24,621 nt of DNA from CAYLXN01 sp964586855 (GCA_964586855.1 CAZPHO010000012.1:1-24621); one strand, 5' to 3'; positions 1 through 6,562 are shown, counted from the stretch's first letter. The notes: generated by a model not told the origin, from the sequence alone. A program made the numbers and translations.

Positions 1-65
1 AATACGGCTGCTGGGATTAGTTTTAGTTTGGTTGAAGTTGGTTTAGTGTTGATTGGTTGACGCAT
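1..65 (-). CDS. 5' end of a probable exported or membrane protein (partial)
   Basis: An ATG at 65-63 opens a frame that runs off the left edge of the window. The visible 21 codons begin MRQPINTKPTSTKLKLIPAA, a basic N-terminus turning hydrophobic, as in a signal peptide or first membrane segment. A GGGGAG Shine-Dalgarno-like run lies about 10 nt upstream, and a possible extended -10 (TGCTAAACT) lies further up on the same strand. The product cannot be identified from so short a piece. Confidence 0.45.
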   Translation of the reverse strand, partial: MRQPINTKPTSTKLKLIPAAV

Positions 66-171
66 GTTGCGAGTTTCTCCCCTTTTTAGATAATAGTGGT
101 TTTAGTTTAGCATAAGTGATTTGGTAAATGTAAGCCCAAGGCAGATTAGAGCCCGCTGCCTCAAAAAACAG

Positions 172-198
172 TTGCGAAAAATAAAATTATGGTATAAT
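172..198 (+). promoter_or_regulatory. Promoter of the tRNA-like RNA / tRNA-Val transcript
   Basis: TATAAT at 193-198 is preceded by TGG, giving an extended -10 (TGGTATAAT). A weaker -35 (TTGCGA, 172-177) sits 15 nt upstream. The expected start of transcription, about 205, is just before the tRNA-like hairpin at 209. No terminator separates that hairpin from tRNA-Val, so one transcript probably holds both. The same nine bases form the two tRNA-Arg promoters further along. Confidence 0.75.
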
Positions 199-208
199 AA
201 TTGGCACA

Positions 209-282
209 GGGAAATTAGCTCAGTTGGTGTTTAGTCGATATCGCACTTCTAGGTGCGCGCTGAACAGCAGAGCTGATTACCC
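209..282 (+). ncRNA. tRNA-like hairpin RNA upstream of tRNA-Val
   Basis: The first 19 nt match the 5' end of tRNA-Val at 302 in 17 positions, so it begins like a tRNA acceptor and D arm. It then departs from the cloverleaf: there is no T arm with a GTTCRA loop and no CCA. Instead GGGAAATTAGCTC (209-221) pairs with GAGCTGATTACCC (270-282) with one mismatch, GTTTAGT (229-235) pairs with GCTGAAC (259-265), and CGCAC (242-246) pairs with GTGCG (253-257) around a 6-nt loop. It could be a functional leader, a separate small RNA or a tRNA remnant with an inverted duplication. The structure is seen directly; the function is unknown. Confidence 0.5.
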
Positions 283-301
283 AAGCACCGTGCAAAAACA
301 C

Positions 302-378
302 GGGCGATTAGCTCAGTTGGCTAGAGCGCATCCTTGACGTGGATGAGGTCATAGGTTCAAGTCCTATATCGCCCACCA
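302..378 (+). tRNA. tRNA-Val(GAC)
   Basis: A full cloverleaf: acceptor GGGCGAT pairs with ATCGCCC, the D arm is GCTC...GAGC, the anticodon stem CATCC/GGATG encloses TTGACGT (anticodon GAC), the T arm is ATAGG-TTCAAGT-CCTAT, and CCA is encoded at 376-378. The last bases of the upstream spacer, CCGTG (288-292), could pair with CACGG (299-303) and so compete with the first two bases of the acceptor stem before 5' processing. Confidence 0.96.
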
Positions 379-387
379 AAATTATTC

Positions 388-417
388 AAAATCACTGCTT
401 CAGAGCAGTGATTTTTT
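388..417 (+). terminator. Intrinsic terminator after tRNA-Val
   Basis: ATCACTGCT (391-399) and AGCAGTGAT (404-412) form a 9-bp stem, extendable with flanking A/T pairs, and a run of T follows. It closes the tRNA-Val transcript just before the promoter of the next gene. Confidence 0.88.
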
Positions 418-418
418 G

Positions 419-427
419 TGCTAAGAT
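419..427 (+). promoter_or_regulatory. Extended -10 promoter of the alkD-like gene
   Basis: TGCTAAGAT fits an extended -10 (TG-N-TATAAT). Only 9 nt separate it from the ATG at 437, so transcription would start about 2-3 nt before the start codon, giving an essentially leaderless mRNA. No Shine-Dalgarno sequence is present. Confidence 0.6.
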
Positions 428-436
428 GATATTAAG

Positions 437-1153
437 ATGATTAACATCAACCAACTCCAAACGCAACTAACCGACCTTGCCAAAGGCAATCAAGAATATG
501 CGAAGTTCAACCGTCAGATCGTCAACACCAGCAAGACCGTCCTCGGTGTGCGGATGCCGGCCATGCGTCAATTAGCCAAACAACTGGCCAAAACCGCCTC
601 CTACCAAGACATCAGCCAATATCTACAAGAACTCGACCCAACAGTCTACGAGCAAACCTTGCTGATTGGGCTATTGATTAATTATGCTCAACTGACCGAC
701 GCTGAAAAGATTGATTTAGCTAAAGCTTATCTGCAGCTGGTAGATAACTGGGCTGAAGTTGACATTTTTGCCAGCAAGCGCCAGCAGCTTGAACCAGAAT
801 TATGGTGGAATTTTGCTGGTGACTGCCTCAAGTCAAGCCACGAATTCACTGTTCGCTATGGCGTGGTCGAGATGATGGCTAATTTTCTAACACCTAAGCA
901 AATCAAGCCAGTGCTGACTCGATTGCGCCAAGTCAAGCATGATGGTTATTACGTCAAAATGGGCATGGCTTGGCTATATGCGACCGCGGCGGTGAAGTTT
1001 TACGATTTAATCATTTCCGAACTAACCACCGCCCCGCTCGACCCATGGACCAAAAACAAAGCCTTGCAAAAAATGGTCGAATCTTACCAGTTCAGCTCTG
1101 AGCAAAAAATCGCTATCAGGCAGCTTCGGCAACAGTTGCGCTCAGGTAATTAG
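437..1153 (+). CDS. AlkD-type DNA alkylation repair protein (HEAT-like DNA glycosylase)
   Basis: This 238-aa protein fits the DNA_alkylation (AlkC/AlkD) family, HEAT-like helical-repeat glycosylases that remove 3- and 7-alkylated purines from DNA in the cytoplasm. Family signatures in order are VRMPAMRQLAK near residue 38, the helix pair ending in LLIGLLI near 75, the segment VDNWAEVDIF near 100, FTVRYGVVEMMANFL near 137, and YYVKMGMAWL followed by the C-terminal NKALQKMVESYQ. AlkD enzymes carry an Asp in the segment after the conserved Trp, and VDNWAEVD keeps W and D. Length is typical (AlkD is about 230 aa). The gene has its own extended -10 promoter and is convergent with the next gene, 12 nt away. 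Exact substrate range is not visible. Confidence 0.88.
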   Translation: MININQLQTQLTDLAKGNQEYAKFNRQIVNTSKTVLGVRMPAMRQLAKQLAKTASYQDISQYLQELDPTVYEQTLLIGLLINYAQLTDAEKIDLAKAYLQLVDNWAEVDIFASKRQQLEPELWWNFAGDCLKSSHEFTVRYGVVEMMANFLTPKQIKPVLTRLRQVKHDGYYVKMGMAWLYATAAVKFYDLIISELTTAPLDPWTKNKALQKMVESYQFSSEQKIAIRQLRQQLRSGN

Positions 1154-1165
1154 CAAAGCGATGAT

Positions 1166-1732
1166 TTAAATACTAAAACCGTGTGATCCGCTAAGATAGA
1201 ATAGACAGATCGAAAAAATAATATAGATCACCACCAGCAGCACTGCTCGACCAACACCTTGCCTGATCTGTTTTTTGATTTCTAGCTCGGTTAGATGATG
1301 GCGATTGGTCGTAACCCTAACAAAACCTCGCTGAATAATCCGAGCAAAAATTATTAAAACCACTGGAAAAAGCAAGAAAGGCAAGTCCTCAAACAAGTTC
1401 GACCCTCTTGAGGTGTCAACAAACACACTGACAATGTCAAACCAAGGTAGTAAGTTGACTACAGCTAGACGTACAAAGAAAATAATCAATATCGCAATTG
1501 GAACAAAAAGGACAGAAAAGATTACCCCATCTGGGTTACCGATAAAAACTGCTACTAAAAACGTGATTGCTGCCCCTACGAGCATTCCTCGGTACTGCTT
1601 AATCGTTAACAGTAGTTTTGGATCTGTAGTTTTAGTCTTTTTCTCTTGACGAACCTTTCGCCAAACTGAAAGCGAAGTAATGCCAAGGAGCAGCAAAGTA
1701 TTGAACAAGAAAAGAAGAAATACATAAAACAA
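1166..1732 (-). CDS. Hydrophobic membrane protein, probable C-terminal part of a frameshifted gene
   Basis: The 188-aa frame encodes about five hydrophobic segments: residues 1-24, 48-65, 68-92, 117-135 and 162-182. Basic loops lie between them, including RKVRQEKK. I recognise no family. The first usable start here is a TTG at 1732 with no Shine-Dalgarno site, but the frame stays open upstream to about 1893 and reads plausible membrane-protein sequence (for example YFGGSLADVLFY). That upstream stretch overlaps a separate short ORF with a good promoter and ATG at 1968 in another frame. The likely original product is one protein of about 267 aa running from 1968 to 1166, split by a single-base frameshift. 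Confidence 0.55.
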   Translation of the reverse strand: MFYVFLLFLFNTLLLLGITSLSVWRKVRQEKKTKTTDPKLLLTIKQYRGMLVGAAITFLVAVFIGNPDGVIFSVLFVPIAILIIFFVRLAVVNLLPWFDIVSVFVDTSRGSNLFEDLPFLLFPVVLIIFARIIQRGFVRVTTNRHHLTELEIKKQIRQGVGRAVLLVVIYIIFSICLFYLSGSHGFSI

Positions 1733-1818
1733 AACATCTGCTAGCGACCCACCAAAATAGCCTGTTCGCTCTCTTAAGGGCAGCGACGAGAATGATAGAT
1801 GAGATATCTTTCGAAGTC

Positions 1819-1968
1819 CTAAAAATAAATTTCTGAAGAGAATCGGTGAGCCACTACTGCCGATAAGCCAAACGACACCAAAAGGGCTTGCCTATAAATA
1901 AGCTCCAATTTTGAATCAGCGCTTTCTGTTATAGCTTTGCCTTTGGTGATTGATTCAGATTCGTCCAT
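1819..1968 (-). CDS. N-terminal fragment of the frameshifted membrane-protein gene (49 aa)
   Basis: A 49-codon frame from ATG (1968-1966) to TAG (1821-1819) encodes an acidic and polar N-terminus (MDESESITKGKAITES...) followed by a hydrophobic stretch. An extended -10, TGCTATAAT, lies 9 nt upstream, the same leaderless layout as other genes in this window, so this is probably the true gene start. The total length 1968-1166 is 803 nt, one short of a multiple of three, which fits a one-base loss. The frame shift could be anywhere from about 1893 to 1822; the run CCCTTTT is one candidate. Confidence 0.5.
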   Translation of the reverse strand: MDESESITKGKAITESADSKLELIYRQALLVSFGLSAVVAHRFSSEIYF

Positions 1969-1977
1969 TGGTCTGGT

Positions 1978-1986
1978 ATTATAGCA
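1978..1986 (-). promoter_or_regulatory. Extended -10 promoter for the frameshifted membrane-protein gene
   Basis: On the minus strand this reads TGCTATAAT, a perfect extended -10, 9 nt before the ATG at 1968. The predicted transcript starts about 2 nt before the start codon. Confidence 0.7.
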
Positions 1987-2233
1987 CGTCTAGATCTCAA
2001 TGATTAGCTCAAGCGCTGACCCTCGCCACCACACAGTCACCAGCACTAAACCAGCCTTCCACACTTTCCGCAAGTTTTCCACTAGCGTTTTATTAAGCAA
2101 AATTGTTTTTTATATCATCCGATGGTTTTTCGTGTGAATAGTGTTCGGTTGACAAATCTCTTAAAGATGGTGATGGATAAAGACTGGCGACGTCTCTGTA
2201 TTTTCCTTTATTCTCAATAATTGTCCGACATAA
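1987..2233. other. Intergenic stretch without a recognised gene
   Basis: I see no convincing ORF, tRNA or repeat. A TTGACA at 2149-2154 (plus) resembles a -35 box, but no matching -10 is at the right distance, and the only frame below it is 17 codons without a Shine-Dalgarno site. Confidence 0.5.
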
Positions 2234-2256
2234 GAAAAAAGAGCCTAAGACGGCTC
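2234..2256 (-). terminator. Intrinsic terminator after the glycosyltransferase gene
   Basis: On the minus strand GAGCC and GGCTC form a 5-bp stem around a 6-nt loop, followed by six T. It lies 29 nt past the stop codon at 2285 and should end the transcript that begins near 4322. Confidence 0.82.
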
Positions 2257-2284
2257 ATCAGTCACGGGCTAGAAGTTAATTTAG

Positions 2285-3934
2285 CTACCTGTTTGGCTTT
2301 CGCTCGTCAGTCAGTAACTTCTTTTGAGTGACATCAAACTTATTGAGATAGCGACCAGTCAACAGGCGCATTTGGGCGTTGAGGGCTGTAAATGACGCGT
2401 AAAAAACGGCGGTCAAAGGAATCAATACCCATTGCAAAATCATCAACACCCCTCGGTGACGACGATAACGCTTGGGCCGTGGCGGCAACATCTGAAGCGA
2501 CAAAATAATCGTCGCAATCAAAGCCAACATCGCAATCTGTTGAATCGCAGCTACTGTGTTAGGCAGCTGATGAGCAGCAAAGCTTCGAAACGATAATCGG
2601 CTAGCTAGCAACGGCACCCAACCACCAAAGGCAATCAGCAGCGACGATGTCGCTTGTGAGACATGGCCCTCGATTAGTCGAAACAACTTGGCAAAAGCAT
2701 CAAATCGCGGCAATTCTCGGCGCATTCGCCAGCAATTAATCGCCACATATGGAATATCTGACACGCCATAGGCCCAGCGCCGCAGCTGGATAAATTGAGC
2801 CCGCAAGCTTTTGACATAATTATCGCCAATCACAGCATCTTGATAGATCGGCACTGAAATCGGCAGCACCGCATAGTGCCCTCTAAAGTGGAAATAGCTA
2901 CGCCAAAACTGGTGGCCATCCTCCACAATCGTCTTAGTGCTCCAAAAATCCATCTCTTCTAGCGCGTCCAGCGGTTGGGCGTGTGAGGCAAAATTGCGCA
3001 AACTGTGCTGGCGAGTAGTTGAAATAATATTCCAAAATGAATTCGTAAAAGCAATTACTCGCATCGGCGCCGGCACATCCCAAACATTGCTAGTAAATAC
3101 CGCCACTGGCTGATACGACAGATATTTGCGCTCAGGCTGGGTGATAAATTCATAAGTTGCATTGTCAAAATAGCTAAAGTAAGGTTTGTTGTCTGAATCA
3201 AGCGTAGTAACCAGCACATTTTTCGACTCAATCCCCTTGTTTTTAAAGTATTGACTCATCTGTTTGCCAGCATAAGTGATGTTGCCACCTTTGCCAATCA
3301 CCTCGCCTGGCATGCCAGCTGGATGCTCGACCGTCACGAAATCATAAAATTTCGACTTATACTTACTCTGTAGTTTTTTGGCTGTAGCCGCCATCGCTTC
3401 GCCGCCTCGCTGTTCATGAGCTAAGCAAACTACCATCTGTTGTTTGTCATAAAAAGCGTCCAAAATCGTGCCGACAGTCGCATCGATAATGTCAAAAGTC
3501 TCATTGTAGGCAGCAATAATCACTAGATTATAAACTTGATCAATTCGCGGACAATCGCTGTCCTCCGCTTGATAATAAGCGATCTTCTCGAGATGTTCTC
3601 TGTAGCCAAACTCCTGCTGGTCGCCATGAAACGGTCGACCAATCTCAAGATCCAGCAACCGCTGATGCCAATCGACAACCATCGCTCTATCCATCCGTTT
3701 TTTGCCACGAATGGTGCTAATCGCAATCGCTACCCCTTTGACAAACACAAACGCCACCAGCGCTAAAATATAAATTGCCCCATAAAGCGGGTTGATCCAC
3801 GACAAAACAATGCACAGTCCCAGCGCCGTCAAACTCAGCAGTGGCGCAAACATCTCCCAAAACCGATAGCTGCGGCTGCGCTTGTCAAGTGGCATTTCAC
3901 GCATGAAGTTTTTTGATGGAGTTAAATCAATCAC
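2285..3934 (-). CDS. Membrane-bound family 2 glycosyltransferase (cellulose synthase-like)
   Basis: The 549-aa protein has the layout of a processive GT-2 enzyme that transfers sugar from a nucleotide-sugar at the inner face of the membrane. Two hydrophobic segments lie at about 28-48 and 50-72. The catalytic domain starts near 135 with NLVIIAAYNET, followed by the D-x-D metal site TLDSDNK near 246, the ED base motif in TIVEDGHQFW near 338, and the Q-x-x-R-W motif QLRRWAYG near 383. Further membrane segments follow from about 430 to 520. I use the GTG at 3934, because GAGG of the preceding gene's last codons gives a Shine-Dalgarno site at good spacing; a later ATG (MREMPLDKR) is possible. It is cotranscribed with the 125-aa membrane protein upstream. 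Sugar and product are unknown; surface polysaccharide or glycolipid is likely. Confidence 0.82.
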   Translation of the reverse strand: MIDLTPSKNFMREMPLDKRSRSYRFWEMFAPLLSLTALGLCIVLSWINPLYGAIYILALVAFVFVKGVAIAISTIRGKKRMDRAMVVDWHQRLLDLEIGRPFHGDQQEFGYREHLEKIAYYQAEDSDCPRIDQVYNLVIIAAYNETFDIIDATVGTILDAFYDKQQMVVCLAHEQRGGEAMAATAKKLQSKYKSKFYDFVTVEHPAGMPGEVIGKGGNITYAGKQMSQYFKNKGIESKNVLVTTLDSDNKPYFSYFDNATYEFITQPERKYLSYQPVAVFTSNVWDVPAPMRVIAFTNSFWNIISTTRQHSLRNFASHAQPLDALEEMDFWSTKTIVEDGHQFWRSYFHFRGHYAVLPISVPIYQDAVIGDNYVKSLRAQFIQLRRWAYGVSDIPYVAINCWRMRRELPRFDAFAKLFRLIEGHVSQATSSLLIAFGGWVPLLASRLSFRSFAAHQLPNTVAAIQQIAMLALIATIILSLQMLPPRPKRYRRHRGVLMILQWVLIPLTAVFYASFTALNAQMRLLTGRYLNKFDVTQKKLLTDERKPNR

Positions 3935-3937
3935 GTT

Positions 3938-4315
3938 TTACCTCGGCAGCGCGACAATTCTAGCAAAAATCAAAAACATCACTACGACCACTAGAGCTGA
4001 CATCGTAATTAAGATGATCGCCGCTGGACGCTGTTTTTTGGCTAACAGTTTCAGCCCAATTAAATTATTAATCACCCCGATAATTACCGCCAACGCTGGC
4101 CAACTAAAAAATGTAAACCAATCACTACGATAATAATACGGCGAGCTAAAACCATTGTAGCGTGACATCACCCTCAAGTCAGACGGTCGAATTTGTAGTA
4201 TCGAATAAGCCACAAACGCCAAACTCAGCACCAACAACCCAACCACCAGCGACAAAAATATTTTATCCTTGGTTAACAATTTGCCCCAATTAATTTTTAC
4301 TTCTTTGGTCGCCAT
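3938..4315 (-). CDS. Small membrane protein paired with the glycosyltransferase
   Basis: This 125-aa protein of unknown family has a short basic N-terminus and three predicted membrane segments (about 17-38, 67-86 and 98-120), with a Tyr/Ser-rich loop between the first two. It ends 3 nt before the glycosyltransferase start and its last codons supply that gene's Shine-Dalgarno site, so the two are translationally linked. The promoter at 4330-4358 would start the mRNA only about 7 nt before this ATG. It may be an accessory subunit of the glycosyltransferase, but that rests on context alone. Confidence 0.65.
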   Translation of the reverse strand: MATKEVKINWGKLLTKDKIFLSLVVGLLVLSLAFVAYSILQIRPSDLRVMSRYNGFSSPYYYRSDWFTFFSWPALAVIIGVINNLIGLKLLAKKQRPAAIILITMSALVVVVMFLIFARIVALPR

Positions 4316-4329
4316 AAATATCTTTTGTA

Positions 4330-4358
4330 ATTATATGTTTATTCCCCTGATTTTGCAA
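4330..4358 (-). promoter_or_regulatory. Promoter of the glycosyltransferase operon
   Basis: On the minus strand: -35 TTGCAA (4358-4353), a 17-nt spacer, then -10 TATAAT (4335-4330). The ATG at 4315 is 14 nt beyond the -10, leaving a leader of about 7 nt. Confidence 0.82.
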
Positions 4359-4380
4359 GTTTTGATGATTTTAACAAACT

Positions 4381-4440
4381 AAAAACCCTTCAGCGCTGGC
4401 TGCGCTCAGGGCTTCAACAGACTGGATGTCCAGTTTTTAT
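4381..4440 (-). terminator. Double hairpin and terminator after tRNA-Thr
   Basis: Leaving tRNA-Thr on the minus strand, a first hairpin (ACTGGA/TCCAGT, within 4422-4435) is followed by a GC-rich hairpin (CCCT and GCGC paired with GCGC and AGGG, 4411-4386) and then five T at 4385-4381. The second is the functional-looking minus-strand terminator. The first hairpin is followed by T on the plus strand, so it could also stop plus-strand transcripts. Confidence 0.72.
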
Positions 4441-4447
4441 AATTGCA

Positions 4448-4523
4448 TGGAGCCGCCGACCAGGATTGAACTGATGACCTACGCGTTACGAGTGCGTCGC
4501 TCTACCAACTGAGCTACAGCGGC
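4448..4523 (-). tRNA. tRNA-Thr(CGT)
   Basis: The minus strand reads acceptor GCCGCTG pairing with CGGCGGC, D arm GCTC...GAGC, anticodon loop CTCGTAA (anticodon CGT, reading ACG), T loop TTCAATC, discriminator T and encoded CCA (4450-4448). It is divergent from tRNA-Asp. Confidence 0.95.
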
Positions 4524-4538
4524 ATAAGCCTTCATGTA

Positions 4539-4590
4539 ATTATATAGTCTTGAGAAGAAAGTTGCAATTGTAAGGCGATTTTGCTATTAT
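4539..4590. promoter_or_regulatory. Divergent promoters of tRNA-Thr and tRNA-Asp sharing one -35 box
   Basis: TTGCAA at 4562-4567 is its own reverse complement. Reading minus, a 17-nt spacer leads to TATAAT (4544-4539) for tRNA-Thr. Reading plus, a 17-nt spacer leads to TATTAT (4585-4590) for tRNA-Asp. Both promoters therefore use the same six base pairs as their -35 element. Confidence 0.85.
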
Positions 4591-4603
4591 AGTTAAATCC
4601 TAA

Positions 4604-4681
4604 GGGTCCGTAGTGAAGTTGGCCCATCACGCCTCCCTGTCACGGAGGAGACCGCCGGTTCGAATCCGGTCGGACCCGCCA
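4604..4681 (+). tRNA. tRNA-Asp(GTC)
   Basis: Acceptor GGGTCCG pairs with CGGACCC. The anticodon stem CCTCC/GGAGG encloses CTGTCAC (anticodon GTC), the T arm is GCCGG-TTCGAAT-CCGGT, the discriminator is G and CCA is encoded at 4679-4681. Confidence 0.96.
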
Positions 4682-4685
4682 AAAA

Positions 4686-4716
4686 GCCTCAAACTTTGAG
4701 GACTTTTTTATTTTGG
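4686..4716. terminator. Bidirectional terminator between tRNA-Asp and the foldase gene
   Basis: CCTCA and TGAGG form a stem around AACTT. On the plus strand a T run follows and ends tRNA-Asp; on the minus strand GCTTTTT follows and can end the foldase operon, whose stop codon is at 4728. Confidence 0.78.
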
Positions 4717-4727
4717 CTTAACCTTGA

Positions 4728-5849
4728 TTAATCTTGAACTGGCGGCTGCTCAGCCTCGGCTTCAGGCACGACATCGGTCGTGCTCACTTCTTCAGGCGCC
4801 AAAATATCTTTTGTATCAATATAAAACTCAACTTGATTGCGTTTTAAGCCTTCAGTTTGGAGCCGAAATTTAGTCAGTGGAATCGTAATTGACTGAAAGG
4901 TCAGCTTTTTGTCGTCTTTACTGATCAGCTTAACCACAGTATAGTCGCCGCTCTGCTCTTCATTGAAAAAGCCTGAAGCCTGGTTGGGCTTGAGCTCAAG
5001 CGCCCGCACCGAGCGACCACTATCGTTGTTAGTGTGTGGCACGTCAGAATAAGTGGTAATAATCACTCGCTGGTCTTGACTATATTTTTTAGCAATGTCG
5101 CTAAAGTTTGAGCCGTCGACTTTGATTTGCTCACCAATTTCATCAGCTAAGGCCTTGGCTTCGTCATCGACTGTAATTCTCGCTAAGCGAATTAACAGAG
5201 CATTCTTGACTAAAATATTGCGATAATCTTCAACGCTAATGCCAAAATTAGTGGCGATCACCTGACTAGCCTTGTCGGCCAACATCCGATCGGCATTGAA
5301 AAAGCCAATTGCCGTCCGCTGAAAATATTGATCAATCATTTCATCAGTTACCGCCAACTGATGCTCGCGGGCGATTTTGCGAGCGTAAGCCACATCCACC
5401 GCCTGATAAATCGATTGCTGTTTATAAACTCGATCAGCGTCAGCGTTATTTTGAGTTGGATTATTGGTTTCAGCATAATATTTCGAAGCCAAATACGGCG
5501 CTAAATAATCTCTGAGCAAAACTGGTTCACCTTCAACTCTAGCAATTGGCAATGGAAAAACTTTAGACACGTTATAGGCAAATTCGCTGGTATTCCCCCG
5601 TTCGTAAACACTGAACAAAAATACACCGACGAATACCAACAGAGCCAGACTGGCGATTAAAATTGTTCGACGAACTAAAGTTGCTCGGTTGGCTTCGGTT
5701 GGCGTCTTAAACCGACTGGCTTTGGCCAAAATCTCCTGGCGATAGTGCTCGACTGTCGTGTTGGTGATTCGCTCACTAGTACTGTCAGTTGGAACTTCGG
5801 CAGCGGTTTTATTAGATGACTTCTTGGGTTTACGTTTAAATATTTTCAT
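4728..5849 (-). CDS. Membrane-anchored SurA/parvulin-type peptidyl-prolyl isomerase
   Basis: The 373-aa protein has a basic cytoplasmic N-terminus of about 60 residues, one membrane segment (about 65-85, ILIASLALLVFVGVFLFSVY), and a large extracytoplasmic part. From about 100 it follows the SurA N-terminal pattern: a strand with PIARVEGEPVLLRDYL, a helical region, and YFQRTAIGFFNA. From about 235 it has a parvulin-like region (NFSDIAKKYSQDQ, then LKPNQASGFFNEEQSGDYTV). Such proteins fold secreted proteins at the outer face of the membrane. The parvulin domain looks short and divergent, so isomerase activity is uncertain. The tail is rich in Glu, Val and Pro. AAGGA lies 9 nt before the ATG. 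The start overlaps the upstream PH-domain gene by 14 nt, so they are one operon. Confidence 0.72.
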   Translation of the reverse strand: MKIFKRKPKKSSNKTAAEVPTDSTSERITNTTVEHYRQEILAKASRFKTPTEANRATLVRRTILIASLALLVFVGVFLFSVYERGNTSEFAYNVSKVFPLPIARVEGEPVLLRDYLAPYLASKYYAETNNPTQNNADADRVYKQQSIYQAVDVAYARKIAREHQLAVTDEMIDQYFQRTAIGFFNADRMLADKASQVIATNFGISVEDYRNILVKNALLIRLARITVDDEAKALADEIGEQIKVDGSNFSDIAKKYSQDQRVIITTYSDVPHTNNDSGRSVRALELKPNQASGFFNEEQSGDYTVVKLISKDDKKLTFQSITIPLTKFRLQTEGLKRNQVEFYIDTKDILAPEEVSTTDVVPEAEAEQPPVQD

Positions 5850-6351
5850 CGTTATTGTCCTTTGTTATGGTTAAATCTTGCAACTGATTATAGGCCGTAT
5901 CGGCGTCAGCAATTGTTGGCATCGTCAGCGCTCCGCTGTCAGTTCGAACAACAATATTACCAAAACCAAGCATATCGGCTAAGAATCCGGGTGTATCATA
6001 AGTAATATTACGAATTGAATCTAAATCAATATCGGTAATTGTTCGTCGAAAAAAGCCGCGTTGATTGATATAGCGCAGGCGCTGATTAGTGATAATATAC
6101 ATCGTAAAATACCAAGGAATAGATTTAATTAGAACGACAATCAAACCAAGACCGATCAGTCCCCAACCGATATAGTCAACCACCTGATGATCAAAAGCGA
6201 TAATTAAACCGACGCCAGCCAAAACCAGCCCCAGCGCTACTAGAATAAATTTAAGAATATAAACAATATCATGACGGTAGAGAGCGATGATTTCCTCATC
6301 GTCACGCTGACCATCAAAACTATAATCGTCGAATGGTTGTTGTTGAGTCAT
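5836..6351 (-). CDS. PH-domain membrane protein (YdbT/bPH2-like)
   Basis: The 171-aa protein has an acidic N-terminus, two adjacent membrane segments (about 31-51 and 61-81), then a bacterial PH-like domain: YIITNQRLRYINQRGFF near 97, ITDIDLDSIRNI, and GFGNIVVRTDSGAL near 135. These are hallmark strings of the bPH_2 (DUF304) family, small membrane proteins whose function is poorly known. The ATG lies 4 nt after the CCA of tRNA-Arg on the same strand with no room for a promoter, so the mRNA is probably made by 3' processing of the tRNA. It overlaps the foldase gene by 14 nt. Confidence 0.78.
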   Translation of the reverse strand: MTQQQPFDDYSFDGQRDDEEIIALYRHDIVYILKFILVALGLVLAGVGLIIAFDHQVVDYIGWGLIGLGLIVVLIKSIPWYFTMYIITNQRLRYINQRGFFRRTITDIDLDSIRNITYDTPGFLADMLGFGNIVVRTDSGALTMPTIADADTAYNQLQDLTITKDNNDENI

Positions 6352-6355
6352 AATC

Positions 6356-6432
6356 TGGTGCCCCGAGCAGGAGTCGAACCTACAACCTTATCCTTAGGAC
6401 GGATCTGCTCTATCCAGTTGAGCTACCGAGGC
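6356..6432 (-). tRNA. tRNA-Arg(CCT)
   Basis: The minus strand reads acceptor GCCTCGG pairing with TCGGGGC, D arm GCTC...GAGC, anticodon loop GTCCTAA (anticodon CCT, reading AGG), T loop TTCGACT, discriminator A and encoded CCA (6358-6356). It has a proximal promoter at 6444 and a duplicated one 130 nt further upstream. It runs straight into the PH-domain gene. Confidence 0.95.
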
Positions 6433-6456
6433 ATCTAGGCTATATTATACCATTTT
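6414..6456 (-). repeat. Direct repeat, copy 1 (tRNA-Arg 5' end plus promoter)
   Basis: These 43 nt recur without a mismatch at 6544-6586, a shift of exactly 130 nt. The unit covers the first 19 nt of tRNA-Arg, its short leader and its TGGTATAAT promoter, so it marks a tandem duplication of a transcription start with a truncated tRNA. Confidence 0.95.
6444..6452 (-). promoter_or_regulatory. Proximal extended -10 promoter of tRNA-Arg
   Basis: The minus strand reads TGGTATAAT, an extended -10 identical to that of the tRNA-Val unit; no good -35 is visible. Transcription would start about 5 nt upstream of the mature tRNA. It probably also drives the PH-domain and foldase genes. Confidence 0.8.
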
Positions 6457-6484
6457 GAAAGCCGTTTTCACTAATCATAAGCTG

Positions 6485-6562
6485 TTTTTGAGGCTCAACT
6501 GGCTAAGAGCAGGATCTGCAGTTGATCGGAGGCTCAGGGCTGCCCAGTTGAGCTACCGAGGC
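6485..6562 (-). ncRNA. tRNA-like hairpin RNA upstream of tRNA-Arg
   Basis: Driven by the duplicated promoter at 6582-6574, this would begin with the first 19 nt of tRNA-Arg and then fold back. GCTCAACTGG (6553-6544) pairs perfectly with CCAGTTGAGC (6502-6493) across 41 nt. The fold-back arm is, in the opposite orientation, a degenerate copy of the tRNA-Arg D arm and anticodon stem. No T arm, CCA or terminator is present, so the RNA probably continues into tRNA-Arg. The layout (promoter, tRNA 5' end, inverted tRNA segment, intact tRNA) parallels 191-378. It may be a decaying tRNA copy. Confidence 0.42.

Noticed and set aside
1890..1900. Programmed -1 frameshift at CCCTTTT
   Set aside because: The run is not in phase as an X-XXY-YYZ heptamer, so mutation or error is likelier.
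2149..2223. Plus-strand promoter and 17-codon ORF
   Set aside because: Good -35 only; no -10 at the right distance and no SD.
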